64,000 nt of DNA. It comes from Bifidobacterium saimiriisciurei (GTDB lineage: Bacteria > Actinomycetota > Actinomycetes > Actinomycetales > Bifidobacteriaceae). The notes under the pieces are model-generated. The model was not told where the DNA came from and searched no databases. It saw nothing but the letters and a program-made list of their open reading frames with translations. Positions 29,298 through 38,720 of this stretch are shown piece by piece; positions within the stretch are counted from its first letter, which is position 1, and each line of letters opens with the position of its first letter. Location: NCBI RefSeq assembly GCF_010667655.1, contig NZ_WHZU01000013.1, forward strand, positions 32,680 through 96,679, written 5' to 3'. A program made the translations under genes and the position numbers.

Positions 29298-32200
29298 TCA
29301 TGGGTAGAGTTTCATGCCCTGCGGCGCCGGTGTGAAGCCCGCCGCATGCATCCATGTCCGCATCGGCGTCCTTGCGGTGAGCGGCGTGCCGTTGATATCG
29401 GCGAAGAACAGTGTGGACGAGTATCTGCGTCGCAGGGCGTGCGCCAGTTCCGCCAGTGCGCGTCTCAGCATCCGTTCATGCTCGTCGTCGATCGGCGCCA
29501 GCGCAGTGAGATGGTGGCTGCGCGGCGCGGCGTACAGTGCCGCCGATCCGTCGACGATGACGGTCATGGTCCCTTCACGCCGTGTGGGTTTTGATGCCGG
29601 CCGTGACTCCACGTCGCCGCAATCATGCCGCACGAGCGGCCACGGCAGGGCGGCGCCGTAGAGGTTCGCGGGGTCGAGCGTGTCCACGGCCGCCACGCTC
29701 TGCGGCTTCTCCTTGGCGCGTCGGCGCAGGGCGTCCACGGTTCGGCGCCTTGCGAACTGCGATGCGCCGAGGCCTTCGACGAACATGCCGCGCACGAGGT
29801 CGCCGCGTTCCTCCATGGCCTTCAATACCGGATACAGCGCGGCGAATCCGCCGTCGACGCCGGCCATCTGGGCCAATGGCGGCGCGATGACGCCGTAGCG
29901 GTCGAGCAGCATGTCCACGATTGCGACGGCGCGTCGCGTTTCGTCCGATTCGCGGTTCTTTTCGTTTTCCGTCCCGTCGCCGGCTGCAATGGCGGCCACG
30001 CTTGACCACAGTCCGCCGAACTCGGTGTATGCCGGAGCGTCGGGCATCCGCCGAAGTCCCATGCCTCCGGCCGTCCTCCGGCGACGGTTCGGCGAGCGCC
30101 TCATGGCGGACGCATGCCGTGTCGCGGTCGGCGACTGTCCGATTTGCGCCCGTATGGGGGCGAATGTGCTGCCGGTGATGAGTCCGTTCCATATCAGTCG
30201 TCGCATATGGTTCTCGAACGATGGCGGCTCTTCGCCGCCCGCGAGTTGGCGTGCGTGGAATGCGCCGCCGTCGTGCAGGCGTTCGAGTATGGAGTCGGCT
30301 TCCGTGCGATCCGATGGCGTGGGCATGATGGCGGAGGCAGCGATGTACCAGGCTATGGAGCCGGCCGTCCGTGTGTCGTTCCCGGTCGGCGAACCCACCC
30401 ATGCTGCTTCCGCGGATGCGAGCAGCTCGTCGAGCATCGGCGGCCGGTAGTCGCGTACGCGTGCGGGGAAGACGGCCGTTTCCCACATCGCCGCCGGCAA
30501 CGCCGTCCCCTCCAGTTGCTCGATGACGCGCAGCACGCCGTCCGGGCCTTCGTAATGCTCCCCTCCCACGCATCCCACGCCTTGTCTGGCGAGCACCATG
30601 CTCTGGTATGCCTCCGCGGCCACGGGGCGGACCGCCGCCCGCGCCTTGGCCAGGGAACGGGAGCGGAGGGTGCGGAACACGTCCGGGTGCAGGTACTGGT
30701 GCTCCCCCGCATCGCTTGCATCCGTTCCGTCCTCGGTGAGGAACATGCCGGCGAGCAGTCGGCCTTCCTCGGCCAGGTAGCGTAGTTCGGCCCGCGTCTG
30801 TCCGAGGTGGAGCCCGAAGCGTTCGGCGATGTCCCGCGCCGTGAATGGACCGTGGGTGCGTGCGTATCGGAGGATCAGGTCGTCCGGGTCCTCATCCAGT
30901 CGCCGGCGGTCATCGGGCGTGGCCCAGTACCGGTGCGGGCCGATGGGCATGGGTTCCGCGCGCCGGGCCGCGCGCAGTGTCTCGAGCATGTCGTTCGCCT
31001 GCGCGACCTGGTCCATGCCGGCGGTGTTTCCTCCGGCCTCGGTGTCGATGCGTTGCGCGATCTCCTCCGCGGTCAATGGCCCGAGCGTGCGAAGCAGGTC
31101 GGCCACTCCTTCCATGCCGTGTTTGCGCCGGCCGTCGGCCAGGCATTGCAGCCGCTGTTCGATGTCGGCGATCACGCCCGCGTCCAGCACCTGTGTCAGG
31201 TCCTCCTCGCCGCTGCCGAGCAGTTCGGCGAGCACGCCGACGTCCATGGACAGCATGGCGGCGCTGCGTTCGGCCTGCGGCACGTCGTACTGGTACATGT
31301 TCGCGCCGGTGTAGCCGAACAGCAGCGACTGGGCGAACGGCGACGGCGTGGCCGTGGTCACGTCCGTGATGTCGATGCGCCGTTCGTTCAGCGCATCCAT
31401 CAGCGAGCGCAGGGCGGGCATGTCGTAGACGTCCTGGAGGCATTCTCGCGCGGCTTCCAGCATGAGGGGGAAGTTCTTCAGTCCGCTGGCGGCGGATTGC
31501 AGTTGGGCGGCGCGCAGACGCTGCTGCCAGAGGGGTACGCGTCGGCCGGGGTTCATGCGGGGCATGAACAGCGAGCGCGCCGCGCATTCGCGGAACCGTG
31601 CGGCGAACAGTGCGGTTCCGGAGATTTCCTTGCGTACGGTGTTCTCCAGCTCGTCGGGGTCGAAGACGAACAGGTCGGTGCCGGGCATGGTCTGTCCGGT
31701 GTCGGGCAGTCGCAGCACGATGCCGTCGTCGTCGGCCATGGTCTGGCCTTCGTATCCGTATCGGTCGCGTAGTCGTGCGTTGATGCCCATGGCCCAGGGT
31801 TCGTGCACGCGGCGGCCGTATGGCGAGTGGAGGAGGATTCGCCAGTCGCCGTCCTCGTCCTGGCAGCGTTCGATGACCAGTGTCCGGTCGTCGGGTATGG
31901 CGTCGGTGGCGGACTGCTGTTCGTGGAGCAGTCGTGCGAGGTTGTCCGTGGCGTTGTGGTCGAGGCCGTCGGCGTATAGGCGTTCGCGTGTCGGCTTGTC
32001 GAATCGTGTGCCGTCCAGTCCGTCGGACAGTTCCCGTGTCACGGCGCCGAGCCGTCGGCCGAATTCGGCGTCGCGTCCGTCGCCGTCGCCGTGCCAGAAC
32101 GGCAGTCGTGCGGTGCGTCCGGGTGCGGGCAGCACGATGACGCGGTCTCGTGTGATCTGCCGTATCTGCCATGTGGAGGTGCCGAGGGTGATGACGTCGC

Positions 32201-34007
32201 CGACGCGGGATTCGTAGACCATCTCCTCGTCGAGTTCGCCGACGCGTTTGGGCCCGTTCTTGGCGAGTTCGTCGGGCAGGACGACGCTGTAGGTGCCGCG
32301 GTCGGGTATGGTGCCGCCGGAGGTCACGGCGAGCCGTTGCGCGCCGGGTCGTGCGGTTATGGCGCCGGTGTTGCGGTCCCAGAGGAGTATGGGGCGGAAT
32401 GCGGCGAACGCTTCGGAGGAGTATGCGCCGGACATCATGGCCAGCACCGCGTCGAACATCGTCCGCGGCAGATTGGCGAAGGGGGCGCTGCGGCGAACGG
32501 TATGGTACCAGTCGTCGGCGTTGAGCGGGTCCATGGCGGCTGCGGCGACGGTCTGCTGGGCGAGGACGTCGAGTGGGTTGGCGGGCACGGCGAACGTTTC
32601 GATGTCGCCGGAGCGCATGGATTCCACGGCTGCCGTGGTGTCGAGGATCTGGCGGCGGGTCAGTGGATGGAACCTTGCGTGGGAGACGCCGCCGACGCGG
32701 TGGTCGGCGCGGCCGATGCGCTGCAGTCCGCTGGCGACGGAGAACGGCGGTGATATCTGGATGACGAGGTCCACGCTTCCCATGTCGATGCCGAGTTCGA
32801 GGCTGCTGGTGGCGACCACGCAGCGCAGGCGACCGGCCTTGAGGTCGGATTCGACCTGTTTGCGCCGGTCCTTGGAGACGGAGCCGTGGTGGGCCATGGC
32901 GATGGTGTCGTCGGGGTCGTGGTCGTTGACGAGCATGGTCGATGAGCCGACGACGGCCGCGTAATGCTGCGATGAGCCGTATGCCATCGGTTGCGGCCCG
33001 TGGCGTCGTTGCGCGTAGAGGTCGTTGAGCCGTGCGGTGAGTTTCTCGCACAGTCCGCGCGAGTTGACGAAGACGAGGGTGGTGTGGTGGTCGAGCACCG
33101 CGTCGAGCACGCTGCGTTCGACCATGGGCCATATGGATCCGGTTTTCCGTTCGTCGTCCTCGTCGGTGGCGGAGGAGGCGAGGTCGTGCATGTCCCCGAC
33201 CGGTTCGATGACCTTGATTTCGTATTGCGGCGTCTGCGATGGGGCGATGATGGTGACCGGCCGGGCGCCGCCGAGGAAGCGGGCCGCCTCGTCGGCGGGC
33301 TGTACGGTGGCGGAGAGTCCTATGCGTTGTGCGGGCCGGCCTGTGAGTCGGTCGAGGCGTTCGAGGCTGACGGCGAGGTGCGCGCCGCGTTTGGTTCCGG
33401 CTATGGCGTGCACCTCGTCGACGATGACGGTGTCGACGGTGTTCAGGATGCGTCGCGCCTTGGAGGTGAGCATCAGGTACAGCGATTCGGGCGTGGTGAC
33501 GAGGATGTCCGGAGGATGGGATGCGATGCGGCGGCGTTCCTGCGGGGTGGAGTCGCCGCTGCGCATGGCCACGCTGATGTTCGGCCGGTGTCCGGTGTCG
33601 TGTTCGATTTCGTCGGCGATGCCTTCCAACGGCCCGGTGAGGTTTCTGGCCACGTCCGCGCCCAACGCCTTCAGCGGCGAGATATACAGCACGCGGACTC
33701 CCGGGCGGCGGTCGCCGGGCATGGATTCGTTCCTCGCCGGAACGTCATCGGCCGTGCGTTCCCGTATCATCCGGTCGATGGCGTAGAGGAACGCCGAGAG
33801 CGTCTTGCCCGAGCCGGTGGGGGCGATGACGAGCGCGTTAGCACCGGAGTGGATGGCCGGCCATGCCTCGCGTTGCGCCTCGGTGGGTTCGCCGAACGTC
33901 GCCGTGAACCATCGTCCCGTCTGCCGGGCGAACGACGACATGACGTCTCCTGCGGACAGGGCTCCGCCCGATGACGTGGTTTCGTCCGCCGGCATCGTAT
34001 CGCTCAC
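29298..34007 (-). CDS. lhr: Lhr-family large ATP-dependent helicase
   Basis: A 1569-residue superfamily II helicase of the Lhr (long helicase-related) family, involved in DNA repair in mycobacteria. N-terminal motifs are Walker A APTGSGKTLSAF, motif II DEVH in TVIVDEVHAIAGTKRG, motif III LSATV, and the second RecA domain with SSLELGIDMGSVDLVIQ and QRIGRADHRVGG. A winged-helix and a large Lhr-C region make up the rest. The start is GTG at 34007, which overlaps the stop codon of the small membrane gene by four bases (GTGA); this coupling is why I prefer it to an inner ATG at 33995. Convergent with parC, a 20-bp gap. Confidence 0.92.
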   Translation of the reverse strand: MSDTMPADETTSSGGALSAGDVMSSFARQTGRWFTATFGEPTEAQREAWPAIHSGANALVIAPTGSGKTLSAFLYAIDRMIRERTADDVPARNESMPGDRRPGVRVLYISPLKALGADVARNLTGPLEGIADEIEHDTGHRPNISVAMRSGDSTPQERRRIASHPPDILVTTPESLYLMLTSKARRILNTVDTVIVDEVHAIAGTKRGAHLAVSLERLDRLTGRPAQRIGLSATVQPADEAARFLGGARPVTIIAPSQTPQYEIKVIEPVGDMHDLASSATDEDDERKTGSIWPMVERSVLDAVLDHHTTLVFVNSRGLCEKLTARLNDLYAQRRHGPQPMAYGSSQHYAAVVGSSTMLVNDHDPDDTIAMAHHGSVSKDRRKQVESDLKAGRLRCVVATSSLELGIDMGSVDLVIQISPPFSVASGLQRIGRADHRVGGVSHARFHPLTRRQILDTTAAVESMRSGDIETFAVPANPLDVLAQQTVAAAAMDPLNADDWYHTVRRSAPFANLPRTMFDAVLAMMSGAYSSEAFAAFRPILLWDRNTGAITARPGAQRLAVTSGGTIPDRGTYSVVLPDELAKNGPKRVGELDEEMVYESRVGDVITLGTSTWQIRQITRDRVIVLPAPGRTARLPFWHGDGDGRDAEFGRRLGAVTRELSDGLDGTRFDKPTRERLYADGLDHNATDNLARLLHEQQSATDAIPDDRTLVIERCQDEDGDWRILLHSPYGRRVHEPWAMGINARLRDRYGYEGQTMADDDGIVLRLPDTGQTMPGTDLFVFDPDELENTVRKEISGTALFAARFRECAARSLFMPRMNPGRRVPLWQQRLRAAQLQSAASGLKNFPLMLEAARECLQDVYDMPALRSLMDALNERRIDITDVTTATPSPFAQSLLFGYTGANMYQYDVPQAERSAAMLSMDVGVLAELLGSGEEDLTQVLDAGVIADIEQRLQCLADGRRKHGMEGVADLLRTLGPLTAEEIAQRIDTEAGGNTAGMDQVAQANDMLETLRAARRAEPMPIGPHRYWATPDDRRRLDEDPDDLILRYARTHGPFTARDIAERFGLHLGQTRAELRYLAEEGRLLAGMFLTEDGTDASDAGEHQYLHPDVFRTLRSRSLAKARAAVRPVAAEAYQSMVLARQGVGCVGGEHYEGPDGVLRVIEQLEGTALPAAMWETAVFPARVRDYRPPMLDELLASAEAAWVGSPTGNDTRTAGSIAWYIAASAIMPTPSDRTEADSILERLHDGGAFHARQLAGGEEPPSFENHMRRLIWNGLITGSTFAPIRAQIGQSPTATRHASAMRRSPNRRRRTAGGMGLRRMPDAPAYTEFGGLWSSVAAIAAGDGTENEKNRESDETRRAVAIVDMLLDRYGVIAPPLAQMAGVDGGFAALYPVLKAMEERGDLVRGMFVEGLGASQFARRRTVDALRRRAKEKPQSVAAVDTLDPANLYGAALPWPLVRHDCGDVESRPASKPTRREGTMTVIVDGSAALYAAPRSHHLTALAPIDDEHERMLRRALAELAHALRRRYSSTLFFADINGTPLTARTPMRTWMHAAGFTPAPQGMKLYP

Positions 34008-34162
34008 TGGTGCCGCTGGTAGGCGATGACGATGAGGCATATCACGACGACGATGCCGGTCAGAAGCCGTATCCACGTCGAGTTCGGCAGCCAGTTCTGC
34101 CATTGCGCCACGACGAGGGCGATGATTACCAGCAGGCTGATGATGATGGGGCGTGTGTTCAT
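34004..34162 (-). CDS. Small membrane protein, 52 residues
   Basis: Two predicted membrane helices (IIISLLVIIALVVA and LLTGIVVVICLIVIAY) joined by a short loop WQNWLPNSTW, ending YQRHQ. I do not recognise a family. The ATG at 34162 is preceded by TAGGTT at 7 nt and has no Shine-Dalgarno; an upstream in-frame ATG at 34186 would add eight residues but overlap the hydrolase end. It sits in a run between the glycoside hydrolase (10 bp upstream) and lhr (4-bp overlap), so it is likely co-transcribed and coupled with lhr. Probably real because of the clean coupling and helix pattern. Confidence 0.65.
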   Translation of the reverse strand: MNTRPIIISLLVIIALVVAQWQNWLPNSTWIRLLTGIVVVICLIVIAYQRHQ

Positions 34163-34172
34163 ACGATTCAAC

Positions 34173-37040
34173 CTAGCCGCGCCCATCGTCCGACGTCAAC
34201 ATCGTCCGTCCGTCGTCGTTATCCGATGCCGTTCGGCCTCGTCCCATGTCGGTGACGTCGGCGATATACGTGGCGTCGTCGTTCGGCACGAGTATCGGCG
34301 CGGCGAGCAGACCGCATGGCGCCGGCCCGTCCCCCTGCTGCGACGTTCCGGCGTAGTACCGGTTCGCGGCGGACGGCAGGATGTCGAGGATGATTCGGTT
34401 CGCACCTGCCTCGAGGGTGTGGCCCAATGGTATCGGGCCGGCCGGCCAGGGCGCTTCGGCCACGCGTCGCCCGTTGATGCGCACGGCGACGGACCCCTTG
34501 ACCTTTGGGAGGATGAGAGCCCAGTCGTGGACCGGTGATTCGTCGACGACGATGTCACGGATGTATCGTCCCGTACCGCAGAACGTGGGATATCCCTGTC
34601 GTTCCCAACCGATGGTCGGGTCGATCGGCATCGGCCGTGTCATCTCCGTGCCGTCGTATGGCGTGAACCGCCAGCCGGACGACAACGTCATCGATGTGGG
34701 TGCGGCGGCACCGTCGGGGACGATCTGCAGCAGCATGACCTGATGGGGGCGCATCCGCAGTTCGATACGCGGGCCGACGCCGCGCCCACGGGTCTCCGCC
34801 GGCTCCCCCACCGTGCCGTCAAGCGGGTTCCATGCGATGAGCCGGGCATGGCCTGCACCGGTTTCGATGAACGTGGTCTTGTCCCGGTCGGAGTCGTTGA
34901 ACAGCATGATGCGTTGGCAGCCGCGGCGGTCCCGTCCGCGCCGTATCCACAGCTGTCCGGATTCCGGGGTCATATCGGCTACCCGCGGACGGGGACGGAC
35001 CGCCTCCATCACGTCGGCCGCCAGCCTGTGCCATTGCGGCAGTCCGCCATGGACGAGCCGGCTCTCGACCATCGGATTCCCCAATCGTCCGGGAACAAAG
35101 CCGCCGTGCCTCCCGGCCACCTCCTCGGGAAGTCCGCCGGTGGCGAGCAATGTGCCGCCGGCGTCGACGAACCGTTCGATGACGTCGACGGAGCGTTCAT
35201 CGCCGAGCACCTGCACGCCCGGCAGCACAAGCACGGGGAAGGCACGGCCGTCCGGTAGCCGCAGACGGCCGGACCGGTCCACAGTGCCGCGTGCGAGGTC
35301 GCGTTCGTCGATGATGGCGTAGTCGATGCCGTCGCGGGCGAGGTTCTCGCACCACAGGGCCATATGGCGGCCGAACCCGTGCTTCGGCCCGTACGCCCAG
35401 TCGGTGGCCAGTGGGTAGAGCACGGCGACCTCGTTCAGCGGCTCGCATCCGTCGAGGAACACGGAGACCCTGGCGGATTCGTCGGCGAAACGCCGGTGGA
35501 AGCGGAACCACGGCTCGTAGTTGACGCCGGGGGCGAAGTCGAACCGGGGGTTGACGAACATCTCGGCCGAGTCGTCGCCCCGGACCCCGTCGCCGGCCGG
35601 CCCATGGCCGTCGGTGAGCCAGAAGGCGTGCATGAGCAGCTGTCTCATGCCGAGTACGTGGTGCCGCATGGTCTGCGAACGCAGCTGGTCGAGGGTGAGT
35701 TCCCACCATCCTGCGGCGAAGTGGGAGCCGGGGACGACGCGGCCGAAGTACTGTTCGACGATGCATCCGCCGCGGCCGTGGCTGCGTGCCACGGAGTCGC
35801 CGAATTTGGCGGAGAGCTGTGGGTGGTCGTTGCGGGCGTCCACGCCGGTGATGTCGCGCCATGCGTCGATGCCGAAGTAGTCGAGTCCGAAGTTGGTGCG
35901 TGGGTCATCGGCGATGATGGTGCTGGTCGGATCCCATGAGGAGACGTGGCTGAGCACCTCGTGTCCGCAGAGCTTGATCCCGTGGCCGTGGCACCATGCG
36001 CCGATGGTGCCGAAGAACGCGTCGATGCCCTGCCTGGCGTAGCGTTCGTAGAACCATACGCGGTCGTCCGTCGTGCCGTCGCCGAGGTCCGTGACCCATG
36101 ACAGCAGTATGCGCGGCCACCGTTCCCCCGCCTCGCGGGCGAGTCGGTCATAGAACCGTTCGTCGTACATGAGCGTGGACGCGGTGGTGCCGTCGTTCTG
36201 CGTCCAGTCGAAGAAGCAGGCGTGCGGCTGGTCGAAGAACACGTAGGCGACGGTCGTGCCGAGGTGTTCGCCGAAGGCCCGGGCGTATGGTTCGTAGCCG
36301 ACTTCGGTGAACCGGCGGGCGGCGGCCGGGTCGAGGTAGTTGATCATGCGGCTGGTGGCGCATCGCGCCGCCACGAGGAACGTGGCTTTCCGGCGTCCGT
36401 AGACGGTGCCGTCCGTGAGATCGGCCTCGGCGGCGCATCCGTCGGAGTCGGCGGACGTGAGCCGTGCCCGATCCGTCACATCGAGGATGGTCGGGGCCTT
36501 GGCCGCGCCGCTGTCGTCGACGTCGTAGGCGACGGCGGCGACGAGGCGCCATTGGTCCCATTGCGGCCGGCCTCCCTCGAACACCCAGTCGCGGCCCTGC
36601 TGCAGCAGGTAGTCGACGTCGACGGCGTGGATGCCGTCGATGGCGCCTTCGACGTGGCCGCGGTCGTCGACGTCGGCGGTCACATGGAACAGGTGTCGTT
36701 CGCGCAGGTCGTCGTGGCCGTCGGCGACGACGCGGCCACCGGCGTGGCCGGACAGCCAGTTGTATTCGTCGTATATGCCGATCATCATGCCGTGGCTGCG
36801 GGCGACGTCGGCGGCGTGGCGGCACATGCGCAGGTAGTCGTCGCCGAGATAGTCGGCGAGCGGCATGGACATGCGCGCCTGTATCTGGAAGGAGCGGTAT
36901 CCGGCTTCGTCCATCTGCCGGATCTGGTGGTCGATCTCGTCTTCGGTGGGGATGCGGTGCCAGAACCAGTAGGTGGCCGGCGCGTTCCATGCGCCGGGGT
37001 GCATGAATTCGGCGCGTTCCCGACTGTCGTATGCGTTCAT
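34173..37040 (-). CDS. GH106-like glycoside hydrolase, cytosolic, specificity unknown
   Basis: A 955-residue enzyme without signal peptide or membrane segment. The N-terminal TIM-barrel resembles the rhamnosidase-like GH106 group: YWFWHRIPTEDEIDHQIRQM and GIYDEYNWLSGHAGG. The middle has a Rossmann-like, glutamine-amidotransferase-like region (LVLPGVQVLGDERSVDVIERF), and the C-terminus is a GH2-type jelly-roll sugar-binding domain (GTGRYIRDIVVDES, ANRIILDILPSAAN). Catalytic residues cannot be fixed by eye. GGAAGGAC is 10 nt before the ATG at 37040. It follows the NCS1 permease gene by 31 bp and is the last catabolic gene of the cluster. It could act on a rhamnoside, but the neighbours point to a ribosyl compound. 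Confidence 0.75.
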   Translation of the reverse strand: MNAYDSRERAEFMHPGAWNAPATYWFWHRIPTEDEIDHQIRQMDEAGYRSFQIQARMSMPLADYLGDDYLRMCRHAADVARSHGMMIGIYDEYNWLSGHAGGRVVADGHDDLRERHLFHVTADVDDRGHVEGAIDGIHAVDVDYLLQQGRDWVFEGGRPQWDQWRLVAAVAYDVDDSGAAKAPTILDVTDRARLTSADSDGCAAEADLTDGTVYGRRKATFLVAARCATSRMINYLDPAAARRFTEVGYEPYARAFGEHLGTTVAYVFFDQPHACFFDWTQNDGTTASTLMYDERFYDRLAREAGERWPRILLSWVTDLGDGTTDDRVWFYERYARQGIDAFFGTIGAWCHGHGIKLCGHEVLSHVSSWDPTSTIIADDPRTNFGLDYFGIDAWRDITGVDARNDHPQLSAKFGDSVARSHGRGGCIVEQYFGRVVPGSHFAAGWWELTLDQLRSQTMRHHVLGMRQLLMHAFWLTDGHGPAGDGVRGDDSAEMFVNPRFDFAPGVNYEPWFRFHRRFADESARVSVFLDGCEPLNEVAVLYPLATDWAYGPKHGFGRHMALWCENLARDGIDYAIIDERDLARGTVDRSGRLRLPDGRAFPVLVLPGVQVLGDERSVDVIERFVDAGGTLLATGGLPEEVAGRHGGFVPGRLGNPMVESRLVHGGLPQWHRLAADVMEAVRPRPRVADMTPESGQLWIRRGRDRRGCQRIMLFNDSDRDKTTFIETGAGHARLIAWNPLDGTVGEPAETRGRGVGPRIELRMRPHQVMLLQIVPDGAAAPTSMTLSSGWRFTPYDGTEMTRPMPIDPTIGWERQGYPTFCGTGRYIRDIVVDESPVHDWALILPKVKGSVAVRINGRRVAEAPWPAGPIPLGHTLEAGANRIILDILPSAANRYYAGTSQQGDGPAPCGLLAAPILVPNDDATYIADVTDMGRGRTASDNDDGRTMLTSDDGRG

Positions 37041-37071
37041 CGGATGCCGTCCTTCCAGGTGCGTCGGATGG

Positions 37072-38592
37072 TCAGTCGACCGTGGGATGAGCGTCGGCGG
37101 CGTCGATTCGGGACCGGTCGGGCCTGGGGTCAAGCTTGAACCCATAGGTGAGGATGGCATAGATGACGGTGCCCACGATCATGGCGACGACCACGCCGAT
37201 ATTGGTCGAGCCGATGACGCCGGCGCGCTGTTCGGGGGTGAGCAGGAAGCCGACGACCCTGGCGATGTTCGGGTCGGCGCTGGTGACCATGCCGAGACCC
37301 ACCACCGTGGCGACGCCCATGGCCGTTAGTGCGGTCCATCGGCCGGACCTGCCGCCGAGCCCCCTGGGCTGCGCCATGCGCACATCCCATCCGTAGCGCT
37401 TCTGGCGGATGAAGTCGATGAGCTGGATGCCGCCCATCGTGCCCATGGGCACGGCGATGAGCGCGAGGAACGCCTGGAAGGTGGCGAGGAACGACGTGGA
37501 GATGAACAGCAGATAGAAGGCGCCGAAGGCGATGATGCAGCCGTTGATGATGGTGATGACCACACGGGAGCCGGGCAGCCCGACCGCCATGAGGGCCAGT
37601 CCGGATGAGTAGATGCCGGTCATGGCCGCGGAGACGAGGGAGATGACGATGACGATGCTGAACGGCACGAAGAACCAGGTGGGCAGGAGCACCGTAAGCG
37701 CGGCGATCGGGTCGGCGGCCGCGGCCTCGCCGAGCTTGTCGTTGGTGGCGGCGAGCAGGATGCCGAGGATCAGCAATACGGTGACGGGCAGGGAGATGCC
37801 GAGGGTGGTCCAGCCGATGACGCCGCGCGCCTTGGTGTCCTTAGGCAGGTAGCGGGCGAAGTCGCCACCGTAGTTGAGCATGCCGAGGCCGACCATGGTC
37901 ATGGCCATGACGATGCCGCCGACGAACACCATGGGCCCTCCGTTGGGGTGTGCGGCCAGTTTGTCCCAGTGGATGTGCGGCAGGATCATGGCGATGAACA
38001 CGATGGTGAACACGCCGGTGATCCATGAGATCCATTTCTCGGCCTTCATGATCAGGCCGTGGCCGGCGACGGCGAACGCCATGGTGACGGCGAGCACGAC
38101 GATGAACCAGACGAGCACGAGCCATGTGGCGGGCGTGCCGTCGGCCTTGGCGAACGTGGCGGGGTTGAGCCGGGCGAAGATGTTGGCGCCGGTGGTGGAG
38201 GCCAGGGTGATGATGGTGACCTTCCAGCCGATGTTCGACAGGTAGGCGAAGAACGCGATGATGCGGTTGCCCTGGTATCCGAACGCGAAGCGCGTCTGGG
38301 TCAGGGTGGGCAGCCCGGTGCGGGGGCCGCCGACGGAGAGCACGCCGACGAGGAACGACGAGATGGCGTATCCCAGGGTTCCGGCGACGATGGCCTGCCA
38401 TGGGCTCAGGCCAAGGCCGTATACGTAGATGCCGTAGCTGATGCCCATGATGGAGACGTTCCACGCGAACCATACGGAGAACAGGTCCCGCGACCTGCCG
38501 TGACGTTCGCTTTCGGGCACGGGGTTGACGCCGTTGGATTCGGGCCCGGTGGAGGGGGCGGCCTTCGCTGCCGCCGTATCGTTGTCGCTCAT
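37072..38592 (-). CDS. NCS1-family nucleobase/nucleoside-type permease
   Basis: A 506-residue secondary transporter with about 12 helices. The NCS1 pattern is clear: LFSVWFAWNVSIMGISYGIYVYGLGLSPWQ, then GGPRTGLPTLTQTRFAFGYQGNR and SNIGWKV. NCS1 members import cytosine, purines, uracil, nucleosides, hydantoins or allantoin with H+ or Na+. Start ATG 38592 has AAGGAAG 7 nt upstream; the longer frame has no such site. It is the first gene after a 127-bp gap holding the 38688-38708 palindrome and is probably the operon head with the hydrolase. Confidence 0.87.
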   Translation of the reverse strand: MSDNDTAAAKAAPSTGPESNGVNPVPESERHGRSRDLFSVWFAWNVSIMGISYGIYVYGLGLSPWQAIVAGTLGYAISSFLVGVLSVGGPRTGLPTLTQTRFAFGYQGNRIIAFFAYLSNIGWKVTIITLASTTGANIFARLNPATFAKADGTPATWLVLVWFIVVLAVTMAFAVAGHGLIMKAEKWISWITGVFTIVFIAMILPHIHWDKLAAHPNGGPMVFVGGIVMAMTMVGLGMLNYGGDFARYLPKDTKARGVIGWTTLGISLPVTVLLILGILLAATNDKLGEAAAADPIAALTVLLPTWFFVPFSIVIVISLVSAAMTGIYSSGLALMAVGLPGSRVVITIINGCIIAFGAFYLLFISTSFLATFQAFLALIAVPMGTMGGIQLIDFIRQKRYGWDVRMAQPRGLGGRSGRWTALTAMGVATVVGLGMVTSADPNIARVVGFLLTPEQRAGVIGSTNIGVVVAMIVGTVIYAILTYGFKLDPRPDRSRIDAADAHPTVD

Positions 38593-38659
38593 TGCCGCAC
38601 TTCCTTGGTCGCGGAAAGGCCCGCGGCCATCGGGCGCGCGGGTCGGTCGAAACAGGTAC

Positions 38660-38720
38660 AGGCTGAATGTAGCACGCGATCGAGAAGTTATGGTCATTAC
38701 GACCATAAGAATCGGCGTGT
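38660..38720 (-). promoter_or_regulatory. Promoter and palindromic operator of the permease-hydrolase operon
   Basis: At 38688-38708, TTATGGTC and GACCATAA form an 8-5-8 palindrome with centre ATTAC. On the minus strand a TACATT hexamer (38666-38671) is the likely -10, and the palindrome overlaps its -35 region, so a bound LacI-type repressor would block polymerase. The same half-site TTATGGT occurs at 40835-40841 before the ribokinase gene. Assignment to the adjacent LacI protein is inferred from position. Confidence 0.6.

Noticed and set aside
30910..33132. 740-codon Arg/His-rich frame inside lhr
   Set aside because: It is an overlapping frame of the helicase on the same strand; the Arg/His/Pro bias is typical of frameshifted high-GC code.
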